From Malurus cyaneus samueli (lineage: Eukaryota; Chordata; Aves; Passeriformes; Maluridae), in the NCBI GenBank assembly GCA_009741485.1, contig CM019237.1:48115195-48179194 (forward strand): 64,000 bases of DNA, written 5' to 3'. The number at the start of each line of letters is the position of its first letter. Within the stretch, counting starts at the first letter, position 1. Below the pieces are notes generated by a model that saw only the letters and a program-made list of their open reading frames with translations, made no database searches and was not told the origin of the DNA. A program made the position numbers and the translations under genes. Shown here piece after piece: positions 24,974 through 39,300 of this stretch.

Positions 24974-27260
24974 AGACTAAAATCTGTTTTACCATAGTAG
25001 CCTCACCAGCAGGGCTGGCCAGCACACACCATGGAGGACATCAGATCTTCCATCCTCCTTCTCTTCCTCTCCTACTGCTGCAGTAGCTGTCTGCAGAGCA
25101 GGAAGCATCTAAGATGAGACAGGGTGGAAATTTCCCATTTACTCAGCCTGTGAGAATGAAAGAAACTGTGTTGGAAAGACAAGAACAAGGAAGGACTGAG
25201 ATGTGCTGGACAGCTCCTCATCAGCTCCCCTCAACCTGCTATTCTCCTGCCTTCGCAGGAAATAGAAATGTACCAGTGTCTATGAGTAAATAGAGAAGAG
25301 AGAGAGGTTGTGCAGAAGGAAAAAAAAAATGAGTGGAAGGAGAAAAAAGAAGCAAGAAAAATACTAACATTTGTAACACTGTGGCATGGCCTGGAGGTCT
25401 CATTTTGTTTGTGTACCCTTCTGTATGCCATTATTTCAAACATTACTAAAATATAGCCATTACCCTGGGAGTGTAAAAATAAACAAATCCCACATGAAAC
25501 AGGGGAAACAGACTTATTGTTAGAGGTCTGAAAATGCTGGTAGCAACAAAACATGTTATAAGGGATGGATATCATAAAAGAGAACAGTACAGCTTCTTAG
25601 CGAAACCCACATAGATTTTAACAACATCCAAGTCCTGCGAGACATCTTTCAACAACATCGAAAGACAACGAGAAAAAAGATCCTTACTGAGAATAACTTT
25701 CGGTGTGCTCAATGGCACAAAAAATCTTTTGGTTGCTGGGACTCAGCATACCAAAACCTCACTGTGGAACTGTAAAATATTTTCAGGAATCAGCAGCTAT
25801 CTAAGACAGATGAAACTGGGTTAGTGTAGGGGACATATTTGACTATTGTGGGAAATGACAGCATGACAAAGTCAAAACCAAACCTCCTTTGAAGAAGCAG
25901 AATGAAAATGATTCTGAAACAAATGTTCCTCCTTGAGCTTTTTATCCCCCAGCTGTTTGGAATCTTGGCTCCTGATATGCCATACCCTGGGAATATGTGT
26001 GTAGCTGCTGGAGGAGAGGCTTCATGCAATTGGAGTCCAGCCTTGGGTAAAGGCAGGAGGAAGGAGCGAGCATCTGCCAGCAGCCGTGTGAGGATCACAT
26101 CATACAGAGCACGTTGCTCTTTCCAGGCAGTTGGTCAGAGGTCAGCTCCACTCAACTGACTCTTTGAAAAATGAGCATTATTCTTGCTCACTGGAATTTT
26201 TAAGCATTTTTCCAGGAACATTTAGCCCTCCTATGCAAACATATTTATCTGAAAAGCTGCAGGAAAACTCTTATTTGCTCAGAAATCTCTGGCAAGTTTT
26301 TTTTAATGCATCTGTTAGAATCTCTAAGGAAGACAATGAGGAGAAGAGGGAAAAAGTGAGTAACAGTTAATTCTAAAGTTTAACAATTAACAGGGAAACT
26401 GGTATAAAATGCAGGTACTAGTGTCCTTGGACTAACAGTAATATCATTATATAACAGCAAGAGAGTGCAATAATGCTCATTGCTATTCCAGTTACTACAC
26501 TACATCTGCCTTTTCTTTTTAAGAATTTAAACATGCAAAGTAATATGCTCAATGACAATTACATATTTTCTCTAATTGCAGCAGAAGCTCTTTCAACCCT
26601 TTTAAGGAAGGTGATAAGGGAAAACACTCTGTTTTTTCATTAATGAATTAGTTACATTTTAATTTTTTTACAACAGATCTCCTAATGCCAAATGAAGACA
26701 TGATATTTGCTTGCTGGTGGAGCTGGGAAATAAAGATAAGTTCTTTTTTATGACTGGCAGAATTTAGTATGTTTTGTAAGTCAGAATTTTTGCTCTCTTT
26801 AAAAAACCTTTGTAGCTACCAAACTCACTTTACATTTTCCCAGCATGTTGTGCATGTTTCTAAACTCCACTAAACCATCTCTTGAGTGCTTTTTGACTCT
26901 CATAACTCTAAACCTTCCCCCCTGTCAGAAATATGAAGCAACATCCAGACATCTGGAAACCCCCAGTGTGGAGACATGGCCCTTTAAACAAATAGTTTTA
27001 GGCCACAGCAGTGAAATGTGTGTTGGCTTCCACTCCTCTACTTAGTTCAAATAGACAGCGAGGGTCTTCTGACAATACCAGTTACTCCAATAGCTGAAAT
27101 GACAGAGGTCCATGTTGGCACCCAGCCTGCCAGGGAAAGAAAGGGGCTTGCTCCATATGAGACAATTTTGGCGGAAAAGTCAGGGTGCAAATCCAATCAA
27201 AAAATAAGCTGGAATGCTAATATTAAAAATTTAAAAAGGTAAATTGTGAAGCTGAGGAAA
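24974..27260. other. 2.29-kb spacer between the inverted-repeat arms
   Basis: The spacer has no transposase-like frame; its longest open frames are 114 codons (minus, 25231-25575) and about 100 codons, with no DDE or zinc-finger pattern. It includes a purine-rich patch at about 25285-25360 and an AT-rich, conserved-looking stretch at about 26500-26760. If the arms are terminal repeats of a DNA element, the spacer is non-autonomous cargo. Confidence 0.5.
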
Positions 27261-27394
27261 TGTCAGAATTGTACTCAATAAGCATTCATTGCTTTCTTCT
27301 CCAGGACTCTTCATCAACACAGAGAGTGGGAAATGGATGAGAGAAGAGCTGGCAGGAACAGAAGGGATGTTCTCTGCTTTTTATTCAAAATTCA
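27261..27394 (+). repeat. Right arm of a 134-bp inverted repeat
   Basis: Pairs with 24840-24973. In this orientation the arm begins TGTCAGAATT and ends ATTCAAAATTCA. A frame opens at 27282 and runs through the arm to a stop near 27458. The same frame in the left arm is also open, and there an upstream CAA replaces the TAA found here. Three of the four substitutions inside that frame change the amino acid, which does not suggest purifying selection. Confidence 0.9.
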
Positions 27395-30300
27395 ACTGCC
27401 ACCTTTATACAGTGTGATGGACAAAAGTGTAGCAATAATGGTTGTCTACAGGAAAGGTTGATTATGATGTGTAACTTACCTTAAATCTGCTATCTCTTAG
27501 CTTGATTGTCATTTCAACCTTAACCATCTTTTTAAGAAGTTTTTTTCCCAAACCCTTTTAATACACTTTAAAATGAGTCTGTTTCTCACACCCTGGAGTG
27601 CCTGTTGGCAGGCTGTCCAAAGTCATCTGGTGCATCCAAGGAGCTGCTTTTCATTCTACTCCAGTCCTGTCTCCAGGAGCCCTGCCATCCCAGTGCCTTA
27701 CTAACACTGACACATATGGCAGTGTGTCTTCATGACCATGTGGAGCTGTTAATGGGCAGGCAGAAATCAAGCAGGTTTTAAGCCACTGTAGCCAATGTTA
27801 CAATTTGAATCCAGTCCTTGCTGATTCTTCACCAGAAGAATTATAAAAGCACTATAATATTATCTATATTATCCATCTGAGACCTTGGGTAAAAAGCAAA
27901 AGGTCTAATAAACAGTAAAATGTCTGAATAACAGTAAAAAAAGGTCAGGAAGAAGTGCAATCAGGCTATGTTCATACATTGTTTGGAGACGTGTGTGTGC
28001 ACATGCATTCATGATGTATTAGAGGCTCATGTCATAACCTTTTGCAAGAACACTGCATAAAAACATACTGTTTTTTACCTTGTAGTTGACTGACTTTTGC
28101 AATTTTTCAGTATTATCAAAGAGGAATTTTTCCTTCAGTTGTTTTTCTCCTGATATTCGTGAGAACACTGGAATCCACGCTGACCTGTGCTAATAGGAAC
28201 CACCAACCAAAACACTACAGCTGAAGAGACTGACCTTTGCCAATAGCGAGTCCGTCTTGCAGCAACCAATGGACAGGGAAAGAGCAAGAGAGCAGGAGAC
28301 AGCTCTGACAGTAATGGGCTGTAATTGAGTTCTCAGCCTTGCTTCAAGTGCCTTGGTGTTATTGTCTGTGAAAGTTGCTCTGTTTCATTCTCTTTGTTAG
28401 GTTCTGTCAAGCCCCATTTAAAATAATGAGGCCCCCTTCACTCACTTTCGCTCCATATAGTTCGAAGCAGAGGAGAACTTTCAAAGGAGGAACAAAAACT
28501 CATCTGAGAGAAGAGGGGGTGTTGTAAATTACCGATACCCAGGATTCTTGCAGAGGCAGTTAGCCAGGTGTGACCTTGACAAAGGACAAATCAAACACAC
28601 ATTATCCGGTGCTTTCAGCCAGCCTTCTGTTCCCGGGAGGTGCAAACTCACGCTGGATGCCCGATAAAGCTCCTGCCCTCCAGCAGCTGATCCATCTCTC
28701 ATCAAGTGCGTGAATCCACAATACACATCCAGTAGCAGGATGGATTTAAAGACTAATGGGTCTTAAAAGGGCCTTTATGAAAATTGTGCTTGAATTGGGA
28801 GCAAAGGCCATGTGTGGAGAGGTTCTGAGCATTCATTTTTCCAACAGAGCTGAAATTCCCATCATTCCTTTGCATGAGGGACAGCTCTACCATGAAGTGA
28901 TGGATCTCATGATCAGGTGTGTGCTGTAACTATCCACAACTGTTCAAGGTGCAATAACCTGCATGTAACACAATATCCATTAGCTGATCCTGCTGCTAGA
29001 GGCACTAATTAAAAGATATTTTTGCCCTTACAGAACTCTCTTTGATCACCTTTGAACAAAACCTAAAATAGGAACCATTGTTCTGAGACAAAGGTGGGTA
29101 TAGGTTTAATTACTGCTTCCTTTTCTTGTACTAAGAGAACTGGAAACGAGGTACAAGTCCAGGTAACTACATTATCTTTACTGATGAAAATAGGAGCTTA
29201 AGGCTTGAGGGTGGAATGGCCTAATACTTCTGAGCAGAGGAGTGAAGATCCAATTGGTATGCCTCTATCATACCAGCACCAAACTTCGGTGTCTCTCACT
29301 TTAACTCTGTTTTGAGAAAGGGGTAGATACCTAAAACTCCAAGATACGAATTTTCTTTACCTTTCAGAAAAGGGAAGCCAAAAGAAACGAGCTGGTAACT
29401 GAAAACCCTATGGGAAAGATGTACTTGGTAGGCAGAGGCCTGGAAAAATTCATCAAATGACCCCCATTCCAGCGCTGGGCTTGCTTGCAATGTATTAACA
29501 AACCATTTGTGCCTCGAAAAGCTCCAGATAGGGCATAGTCCCTAGGGGAAAAAACCTTCAAACAGGAAAAAAAAAAAAAGCTGGAGCTCATACTGTGAAG
29601 AAACCTTTCTGCCTGTTGTGGTGTAAATTGATAAAGTCCAATTGTTCAAGAAGAAACTGGTTCAATTCTGCTACTGGCAAACTACTGGTATTCTCCACTG
29701 TGTGTTAAGTGTGTCCTTCCAGTGCGCTGGCCGGTGTTTAACTTCAAGGCAACTGGAGCAGTGTGTGGAGTGGCAGGTAAACAATGTGTTCTTGCAAAGT
29801 TTAAAAAAGAGGTCCAGCTCTGGGAAGAGTTTTACCTTGCTCATCTGCAGTAGGAAAAGTTATCCTAAGACACTGAAACAGCAGCAACAAGTGTCACTGC
29901 CAGAAAGCGTGGCAGGCAGTCTGTGTCTGGGAGGAGGAGATTCTCAAGATTGCTGTGGAGGAGGGGCCCTCTGTAAGGTATTGAACAATACCTTTCTTCA
30001 GAGGGAGCAGGAAGATGAGTTCACTGTGCTCGGGATTCTTGACTCTCAAGCATCTAATCCTGTGTTGTCAGCAGTTTATCAGTTTCAGCATATGCCTTAG
30101 GTATAAAGAAGGGAAGTACAGTTTGTTATGTAGTCATAAGAATAATTTTATGATCTCTTAATTGGTGAAATGAAAATAATTGTTTACTATTGCAGCTCTG
30201 ACCACATTCAGAGCTGCAGAAAGAGACACAAGGCTGAGTCTGCAAGAAACCTTATGATAACTCATTTCTAACAACCCCCAGAGCTGCTGCTTTTCTTCCC

Positions 30301-33300
30301 CAATATTGCATTTCAGGATTCTTTATGCTTTCTTCCTTCTTCCCTTTTGAACATTTTCCTTTTGCCTTTTCACCAAGATCCCATTACCAGTACTCTCACT
30401 TTGCTTCTCACTATTTTTATGCTGGTTTTTTTTTTCCCTCCCCTTCTTCCATCTGTAACTTTGTTCTTTTGAGTATAACAAGAATTAGACAAAGCATTGC
30501 GAACTCCAGTCTTTAAGTCTGATGTTTATTTGCCTTCTGATTGGTTTTAACTTTACAGTTATTTATTATTGGCTGTTCTCTTTCTTTGGTGTTTCTCAGT
30601 GTTGGCACTCGGGTTCCTTTATTATACACAGCAGATGAAATTTATATTCACTGTTCTCTCGTAATAATAGTAAAAAGAAGGAAAGATATCTTGTTATACT
30701 GTCTGTTTATTTGCAGCCTGAAAGGTCTCTTTGGCAGTGGTGCTGCTGGTAGAATTCTGGTGCCATCAGATTTTAGACAGAAAGTGGCATTTGTCCTGCA
30801 ATGACAGAGACTTTACATCCCTCATCTTGCTGACTAGCTTACTGTCAATTGCATGGTTGCATTTTATTAAGATGATGTTTTATGTCATTATTTTTTATTT
30901 TGCTTAAGTTGCTCGTGTACATTTAAAACTGCTGTTCATCTTGCCACTCGAGGCTTTCTGCAGCACAAGACATCCATGGACTGTGACTTAGAGCTGTCTG
31001 TGGAAGAACTGGGGATCTGGGAACTATGTGTTCACATAGCCTCGTCCATCAAATGTTAGGAACTTGGTTTGGGTGGTAGTGTAGAACTACAGGGAAATAA
31101 TGTTGTGGAGGTACATGCTGTGCATATATCTGCACATGGCACAGATCAACACAACAGGGACTGCCCGCCAAGCCAACATCCCCGCTCAGTGCTGAAAGCG
31201 CATGCAAAATAGAGGAAATGGTTGCAACACAATCAGTGCCACAGAGTAATTTAGGAGTTACATTTGCAAAAAAACTGTCCAGAGAGTGGAGACAGTTTGT
31301 CAATTCCATTTTACCTAAACCACACCCTAATTTGAGGCTAGTCTTAAAAGCTGACAAAGTGACAAGCTCTGCCACCGGTCTCTCAAATTCTTCAGAGTGG
31401 GTCTTCACTGCAGTAGCCAAGCAGGAGCTTGGAGGCTTTAACTCATCTATTTGCTGCATCATCACCTTGGGGATACATTTAATATCATATTATTACTATT
31501 GGACTCAATTTAACAGGCACTTCTGTCTGTTTACAGTCAATTATTTCTCAGAGGTGGCTTGATTTTGGCCATGTAAGAAGTAAGCCATAAAAGTCTCATT
31601 AGCATTGTAACTGCAGATGGATTGCACTTTTGTCATTCTTTGTTTAAAGACTTGTGTTAGGAACAAAAATGTTTGCATTTTAAGAAAAAAACAACCCACC
31701 CTCTTTTGTGATTATCATCCTTCCTTTAACCAAGTCAGTAACCAGAAAACAGAAGTTAGGGGGCTGGGTCTTGCCAGTAATAGTACAGCATTTGCAGAAA
31801 TATGAAATCCATGCTGAGATCAACAACTCAGTCCTAAAAGAAGAGAAGTCTCTGTTGATAGTCTGAAACCTCAGTGAGATATTATGACTCAGGACCAGAG
31901 CCACCAAATGTGTATCCTCTTGCTCAAGCTGATTTTGAGACTGTGATATAGTGCCACATCCGGAAAGGTTCCCTTCCTTGTAAAACTGATTAGTCTGAAG
32001 CTGCAGTGAAGTTGCCTTCCTAAGATAACTGGCTCAGCACTGCAGGAAGTCAGAATCCCATTTTAGGATCTGGGGGAGCACAGAATCTTTGGGATATGAG
32101 GAAGTGCCCCCCGTGAGAAAAGGGACTCATGCAGATAGCTGAAGAAATCAGCAAGCTCCCCTTGAGTTGGATGGCATTCCACGAGTTTGGGAAGAATCCC
32201 ATAGCTCTGGGAAGCAAGAAGAATATAGGAAAAAATATTTATAAGGAAGCCACTTACTCTTTAACTGCAATCTGGATTTCAGTTTGTTCGACTTGGATAT
32301 TTGGGGGAGATATGGAAAGACTATTTGAATTTCCAACAGCAAAACTTGGGATGCAAAAAAATATCTGGAGGGAAGGCTTTCTTTTACTCTGCTACAAATG
32401 ACTTGGCACAATCTCCTCTACATGCCAGCCTGCAGGAGACTCTCATGCCCCTGATCTCAATTTTAATTAAACTCCATTCAAAACTCTATCTCAGTGGTTC
32501 TCATAGGAAGCAATGCAGCAGCCTGCAAGAGTGATTCCAGTGAGAGGTGCGGAGCAGGAGAGTGAGGGAAGTCTCACTTCTATCTGGGCTATTTTTATAC
32601 TGCTCTCATCAGCACAGTACCAGATGCCTTCCGCTAGTACAACAAGCTGCACAATCAGTATCCTGTAACTGTGCCTCTTTCTCTTCGCTCCCACCTCCAC
32701 TGTGCACAGGGGGCTTGTGGTTTCAGCTAAATACTTTATATGCAGAACTAGAAGTTTATAGATCTTCAGCACCTGATACTCAATGTGGTGGGTTGTTAGT
32801 GGCTAAACCAGAATCATTCTGGCAGTGTAATAAAATGTGATGGAGCATAGTGTGGTGTAACCTAAGTGTTCTTCACACACTGTGCTTATTTCTTCCTTGA
32901 AAAAAAACAAATAAAAAAAAGTCCATAGAAAGCTGTAAGCATGGTTAGTGCCAGCAGGGAAGACACAGGAGCCATTTTCTGGCAGGAACAGCAGGAGTTC
33001 ATGTGGGTGTGATGGGTGAGAAGTAAAGGCCAGGTAGGTGTGTTTGATGAGCAGCAGTGGCGAGACAGCTCCCAGTGAGCCCATGTTCAGCATGGCAGTG
33101 AGGCAGGCAGGAAGGAGAGGAAGGCTGAAATACAGCAAAATGAGAAGGGAAACTACAACAAAGCAAAGATTTTTCCTGGGCAGAAATCGGGAGAATACTC
33201 TGGGCCTCACATGCCTGTCTCCTTCAATGCCATTTGATCTCTAACTGCTGCATCAGCTTTGATGGGCTGTGATCCCCACTGTGGCTTTGAGACAAAGTAA

Positions 33301-36300
33301 AATATGGGCAAAGTAGGAACTCATCGATTCTGGTACATAATTCATAAAACTCCTCTCTAAAAGACCCAGTTCATTAATTCCAAGTTGATGAAATATTCAA
33401 AGGAAGATAAATATATTTGCAGGTATTAGACTCCCTGGCACTTAAAATCTTCAGGACATTGTGCCAAGAGAGTTCCCAGCCACGTTAATCCCTCTGTGCT
33501 GCAAGCAACCTGCTGCAGAGTGCACACTCTGCCAAATAAGGAGAAATAGGAGACCGGGCAGCTGGGAAGCCATGGAATGGCATCAAAACCACCAGCCTGT
33601 CTCCCTGTCACCAGAGTCTGAGTGTAGTTTGGTGCATCCTACAGGCTGCTTCATGAGAGGGCTTTGGACAGAGTGAGAAGCCTGGGAAAGTCCCCAGAAA
33701 ATGTTTCCTCCAAGTCAAGGCACTGCGCTGTGCTGGTCTGTCCCAGGGGTGCAATGAAGCATGCAAGTCATCGGACACAAAGTGGACAAGGCCCTGAGAA
33801 GGTCCTGAGTGGGCAGAGGAGGGCACCAGTGACCAAGTGATGTGATGACTGTGATCATCTCTACTCCCTGAGCACTCACATCTCCCAGCCCTGGAGAGGC
33901 GACCTCGGTCCTGCTGCCTTCAGTTCACAGGGACATCACATCAGACACCCCAGAGCCCCTCATGATCCCATACACCCCACAAAGCATCACCACTGAAGGA
34001 ACAGACATGTCCAGTTTCTCTCTTGAGAGAGATATAGTCCTTACAGTCTTGCTGTGATCGTCAAGTCTGCTGCACCTCACTCAGCACAAGGTTATATCTG
34101 TAAATAAATATGAAATCAGAAAATAAATATGAGGGAAGTTTTAGCCAGTGGAGCTCATTACCACCTCTCTTCCATGTAAGGCTAATCCCATTCATGCCCC
34201 CTTTTCAATGCTCTGGTGCGAGATCTAGCCAAATATTGTGTCTGGCAGGTTCTGAGAGGTCTTTTGCACACTAGACAAGAAAGACAGTTAGATGCAAGAT
34301 GAGACAGAAGAGTAGAGGACCTCAAACTGGAGCTTTTGAGGAGCTACAAAGAAATATGTCAGAAAAATGTCTAAGGTCCAGAAATATATGGACTTCTTGG
34401 TGTCATTTAGCTTATGAACTACCGTGTTCTTGAAGGGAAAACTTTAGATCTTCTCTGGAATAAATATTTATTCTCTTGTCCAATTTATATATCCATTTTA
34501 GCCTTATAACTCAGATTCTCAATAATACGCTTATAGCTGTTTTCTGTTTGCTCTTCTTGGATAGGAGCTAAAACTCCAGATTGTATGATGACAAAGGGCA
34601 AGGACCAGCCCCTGCAGTAATGACATCCATGTAGTAATATCCTAGTGGTCACAATAAGCGTGAACTTCTTACTCAGCATCTAAACATGTGACTGAGAAAC
34701 AGGAGTCACAAAATAGAAATCATGGGTATTCTGCGACACTGCAGGAGAAAAACAGTCAAAGATGCTCTGAGAAATATTTTGTAATAATCACCACTGATTG
34801 GCAGTGGTCCTGATAATGTATTTCTTTGAATGCTTTTTCGTACGTTTCCATTTCCAGCATTTCCAGTGCCTGAAATGACTTTATGCTTTAATTCTGGGAA
34901 GAAATCCACAGTCTTGAAGATGTGTCCATATACTCCTAAGCAGTCACAGGCATATAAATGTAATTATAAAGTTAAAACAAACCCAGCTGGTGGGCCAAGG
35001 AAGATGTACTCTGCCCCTATCAGTTACCCAGTGCCCGGAGTGATGGGAATCAGATCATCCTCCCTTCTCCAGACTGGTGAAGACTGGTATTTGGAACACA
35101 AAGGTCAACCTTTCCTAATCTTCAGATTCCAAACCTCAGGACAGGACAAGTTTGCATAAGGTCAAGAATCAACTGTTACAGAATTGCAATCAATGTCTTC
35201 AGGAAGGCAAAAATTGTCTTAGTTTCTATTTTTTCCTCTTTAATTATTAATGCAGCTAATGGGCCTAGCGTAAATAGGAGCAGAAAATATTGTTGCCAAA
35301 CATCTTAAAAGGTTTTCAGTTGGAGTCCTGAGAGCTATTACATTTCCAGAGAGCACACAATAATTTGTTTATATCCTCAATAAATATACTCTTTCATTCA
35401 ATGCAGTGGTGAGTTGTTTTATTTTATTACACTAGTGCCAACAGATCCATAGAGAGACTATTTACTTACAAAATGAAGTAACCTATGTAATATTAGCATG
35501 CAGACTGCAAGGTACTCCTAAAGGCTAATTTAGGTAAAAATAAAGAAAATCAGTCTGCTCAGTCCTTTTCCATAGTCACTGAAGTAAGAGAGCTCTTCTG
35601 AGCAGGCCAGCTCATGGCATTTAGCATTACATATCTAACCATTATCCCTCCACAGGCTGTAAAGTGAGGCTGGCCTGCCCCATATTGTCATCATTCTCGT
35701 AAATACCCCTATGACTGGAGCATTTATTGACACAATAACATTGAGGAAGGTTAAATCCAGCTTTAACAACCCAAGTGCATTTATAATGGATTAGATAAAC
35801 TGCATTAAATCCTTGCTCAGACTCTGGAAAATGGAAATAAACTGAACTGAATAAAAACTGCATTTGTGCTGAAGAAGTCTCCATCATGAGGTCTGAATGG
35901 AGTCTAACGGGCTTTAAAAAACTTTTTTTTTTTCTGAACATCACTGTATGGGAAATATTTCTGTAAGTGTCAGCACAAAGTATATCACCTGCAGCAAGTT
36001 TATACCCTGCTTTGCTGTGTACTCCTTTTTCCATAGACTTGAGAGTCTAACGCATCCACCCTGGAACTGCTGATCTGATTCTTACAGGGCCCTAGCTATT
36101 GCAGAGGTATCTCAGTTGCCAGACCTTGCTGAGTAACCTGGAAAGAGCTACAGAGGGTAATCAGTTACCAAATGAAAGTTGTTGATATTTTTATCTCTCT
36201 TTTTATATTTTTTTATACAGTATCTTCTTGTTTGGCAAACTGATGTTTGTGCCAGGTGATGTTTGTTGCATTTGCCTCAAGAAATGGATTTTACTTGATC

Positions 36301-39300
36301 AAAACTTTATTATTCCTCATATCTAGACTGGAAACATGCAGTAGGTAGAGACAAGACTTATCTCAATATTCCATTTGTGATTTTACAAGAACGAAGGCTT
36401 TGACTAAAAATGCAAATGAAATAAAGATTCTCAGAGACCACTGCAGGTGGTGCATGAAGAAAGCTGCTTTGAAATAGATCTAAAATGGTATAATTGCAGA
36501 GGGTTTCCCAGGTCAGAAATGGGAATTTCTGACATCATCAGAGCCATAAGGCAGTGTTGCAGACATGGAAAAAGAAGTGAAGCAATAGTCAATGCCTGAT
36601 TATTGTCTCAGTTGCTTGCTCACAGTTTGCTTGATGGTATTCATTCCTTGTCTTTCCTTCCTTTGGCAATCTGACTAGGAAGGAGTTAAATACAGATGTT
36701 CACTGTAAACTTTACAAAAGCATTTTTGCTAACCTTAATCTTGTTTGAAAACTCTTTAAATTGCTGTGGAAAGGCAAAATGCTGTTTGAAAGGAAACTGA
36801 TTTAGGATGCCATAAGGAAGACTTTCTTCCTAGTGCATTCCACATCCCTTTATTTATCAGAAGAATATGGTCCATACATAAAATACAGAAAATACACCTG
36901 ATCACAGAGCGTGGGATGATGGACCAGGTTTGTCTGCACAGCATTGCAGGTGGAGAAGATCTCTTCCAAGTTGAGAAACATCATGCAGGAAACTTCTATA
37001 AAATTAAATTTAATGCTGTTGTTTCCCTGATGCTTGAGCTGGACTCAGTGGCCAGCATCTCACACATGAATGTGCAAAATGCAGCCACAGCTGGTCACTC
37101 ACTGAACTTTTCATGGACAGACAATGTCTCTCTGTTTTGCTTCAAGTACTTTAGTTCTGTGATGGGCAAAACCAAGATTTAGTACAGAATCATCAGTCTG
37201 ACACAATGGGTCACAGAGGAAGATGGAAGTCAAGTATCTTGGGGTGAACAGCTACAGCATCAAGGACCCACCCTGTATCAAGGACCTGCTCTTGAAGGAG
37301 ATTTGTTGTGATTAGCTAAATTTTACAAAACCGAGTAGTGATCAGTCACATGCAAATAAATAAAACAGCAAATCTCCTTTTAAAAAGAGATTGGGAGCAT
37401 CATAAAATATTCAACAACACAAACAGGGAAAGCTTTAAAGTGAAGTGAAAAAAGGATATTATTTATTGCATGGCAGTACACCAGCTCAGCTCTTTCAATT
37501 CCACATCAGAGATGACTACTTAAAATGCCTACAAAAAAAGGCAAAAGATTGTACCTATGCAATACAAGTCAGATGAGAAGAAAAAGTGTGGCCTGGTTAA
37601 CTGTGTGGTTAGACAGAAAAATAGTATTTCTGAGGAACAATAGCATCAGTGAACCCAGTAATTTAGTGTATTTTCCCCACTACTATGGCCCAGGTCTCCA
37701 TGTCCTCTGTCTGACATTTTGCAGCACATCCACAAGCATGGTTGGCCAGAAATAGCTAAATTCAGACAAAGCAGAAATTACACAAAAGGATCAAATAAGG
37801 CCTTAGTTTTGTGCCAGCCCTGATGATGTGTTTGTGTTTTCATAGAGGCTTTGTTATAACCTTGGGGAATGTCATGCTACTTCTAATTCCACACAGGATC
37901 GAGATGAGCTGTCAGTTTCCACCACAAGACACGGCGAATAGCTTTAGAGGGAAAAAGTTCCCACTGCCAATTTGAAAGACCAGCCAAGCACAAAATCTGC
38001 TGGTTTATATCTAAATAGTGGGGAAGGAGACATTCTGGATGGATTCATCTCACCTAACTTCCATTTTACTAAGGAACGGTGGCTACGATGCAGTTGGATA
38101 TATCTGAATTAATGACCTTGGCTTCCCTTTGTAGTTAAACAAGAACTAGTCAGTGTAGCCAGCAGAGATCAGACAGCAATTCTTCCTTTTCACAGCTTTT
38201 CACAGAATATTTTCTGGTAGTCCCAGAACCTATGTCACGTAGGGTATTGACCAGTGTGCACAGACATGCTAAGAATCATTACTTTTCCCAGAGTATTTCT
38301 AGTTCTAGTTAGTCAAGACACAAAAAAAGTGGGAGAAAAGTATTATTATCATGTACTACAACTGTGTTATTTCTTTCCCCTTGTTCCTAAGTGACACAAA
38401 CTGCATACAAATTAAATTTAAACCAGGGAGCATCAGGGGGATGTGAAATAGCATTATTTGGAAGAGAGTTCTGAAGGAAAGTGTGCAATGCATCACTAAC
38501 TGTGGAGAGATACAGCCAGACCTTCAGCTCACCTTTCTTTCAGGGGCAGGCATACATCGAACTGTTTTATGGAAAAATACAGTGTTTCTTTCCAGCAAAA
38601 CACTTTGGCGATGTATTCACACACAAATGTTCAAACACATTTAAGAGTGCAAAATATTGTGGCATGGCAGATGTCATAAAGGTGCACACATGCACCCTTA
38701 ATCTATGGCTAATGCAATGAAAGTAGACTGAGCTCTGTCATGGTGTTCCTTTCCATATAAAGTATGGAGAGGCACAAAGAGAGTTACAAAAATCTCACAA
38801 TTCAGCAGGCCAGCATCAGCTGATTATGTGCTTGAAAATGAGATCTATGGGGAATCTTATTTTTCTACTCTAATTTGTGATTATTACTATTACTTTGCAC
38901 AGCGTAGGAAAGCGTACCCTTACTTAAGAGTGTGTAAGAGTATGCTTAGAAGACACTCTCACATGTTTGGTAAGTGTACTTTTACTCCATGAGTATTATC
39001 ATCAGAGTTAGGTGCAAATTTTTGCCTCTATTAGAGCACAATATGCAAAACATGACCAGACCAAAGAAAAAGAGAAAACATGTTGCTGGACTTCTGTGGA
39101 GAAAGTAAAATTGTTTATGCAGAAGGTAAAACCAGATGTCCTGAAGATTCATCAGAGAGGGATAAATGAGATTAAAAAAAGAAATACATGTAAAACTTTG
39201 CCCTTAAGTCTTGACAAGGTTAATTAGTTTTAAAATTTGGATGACAATAACTACCCACATGATCATCAGATAAATCTCACTAAGCAAGTATTTTTTATCT

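Noticed and set aside
24974..27260. Transposase gene inside the inverted-repeat spacer
   Set aside because: No open frame longer than 114 codons and no transposase-like motif in the translations of the spacer.
29642..30100. 152-codon + strand open frame
   Set aside because: No known family, no neighbouring exons or promoter, and length within what chance allows over 64 kb on six frames.
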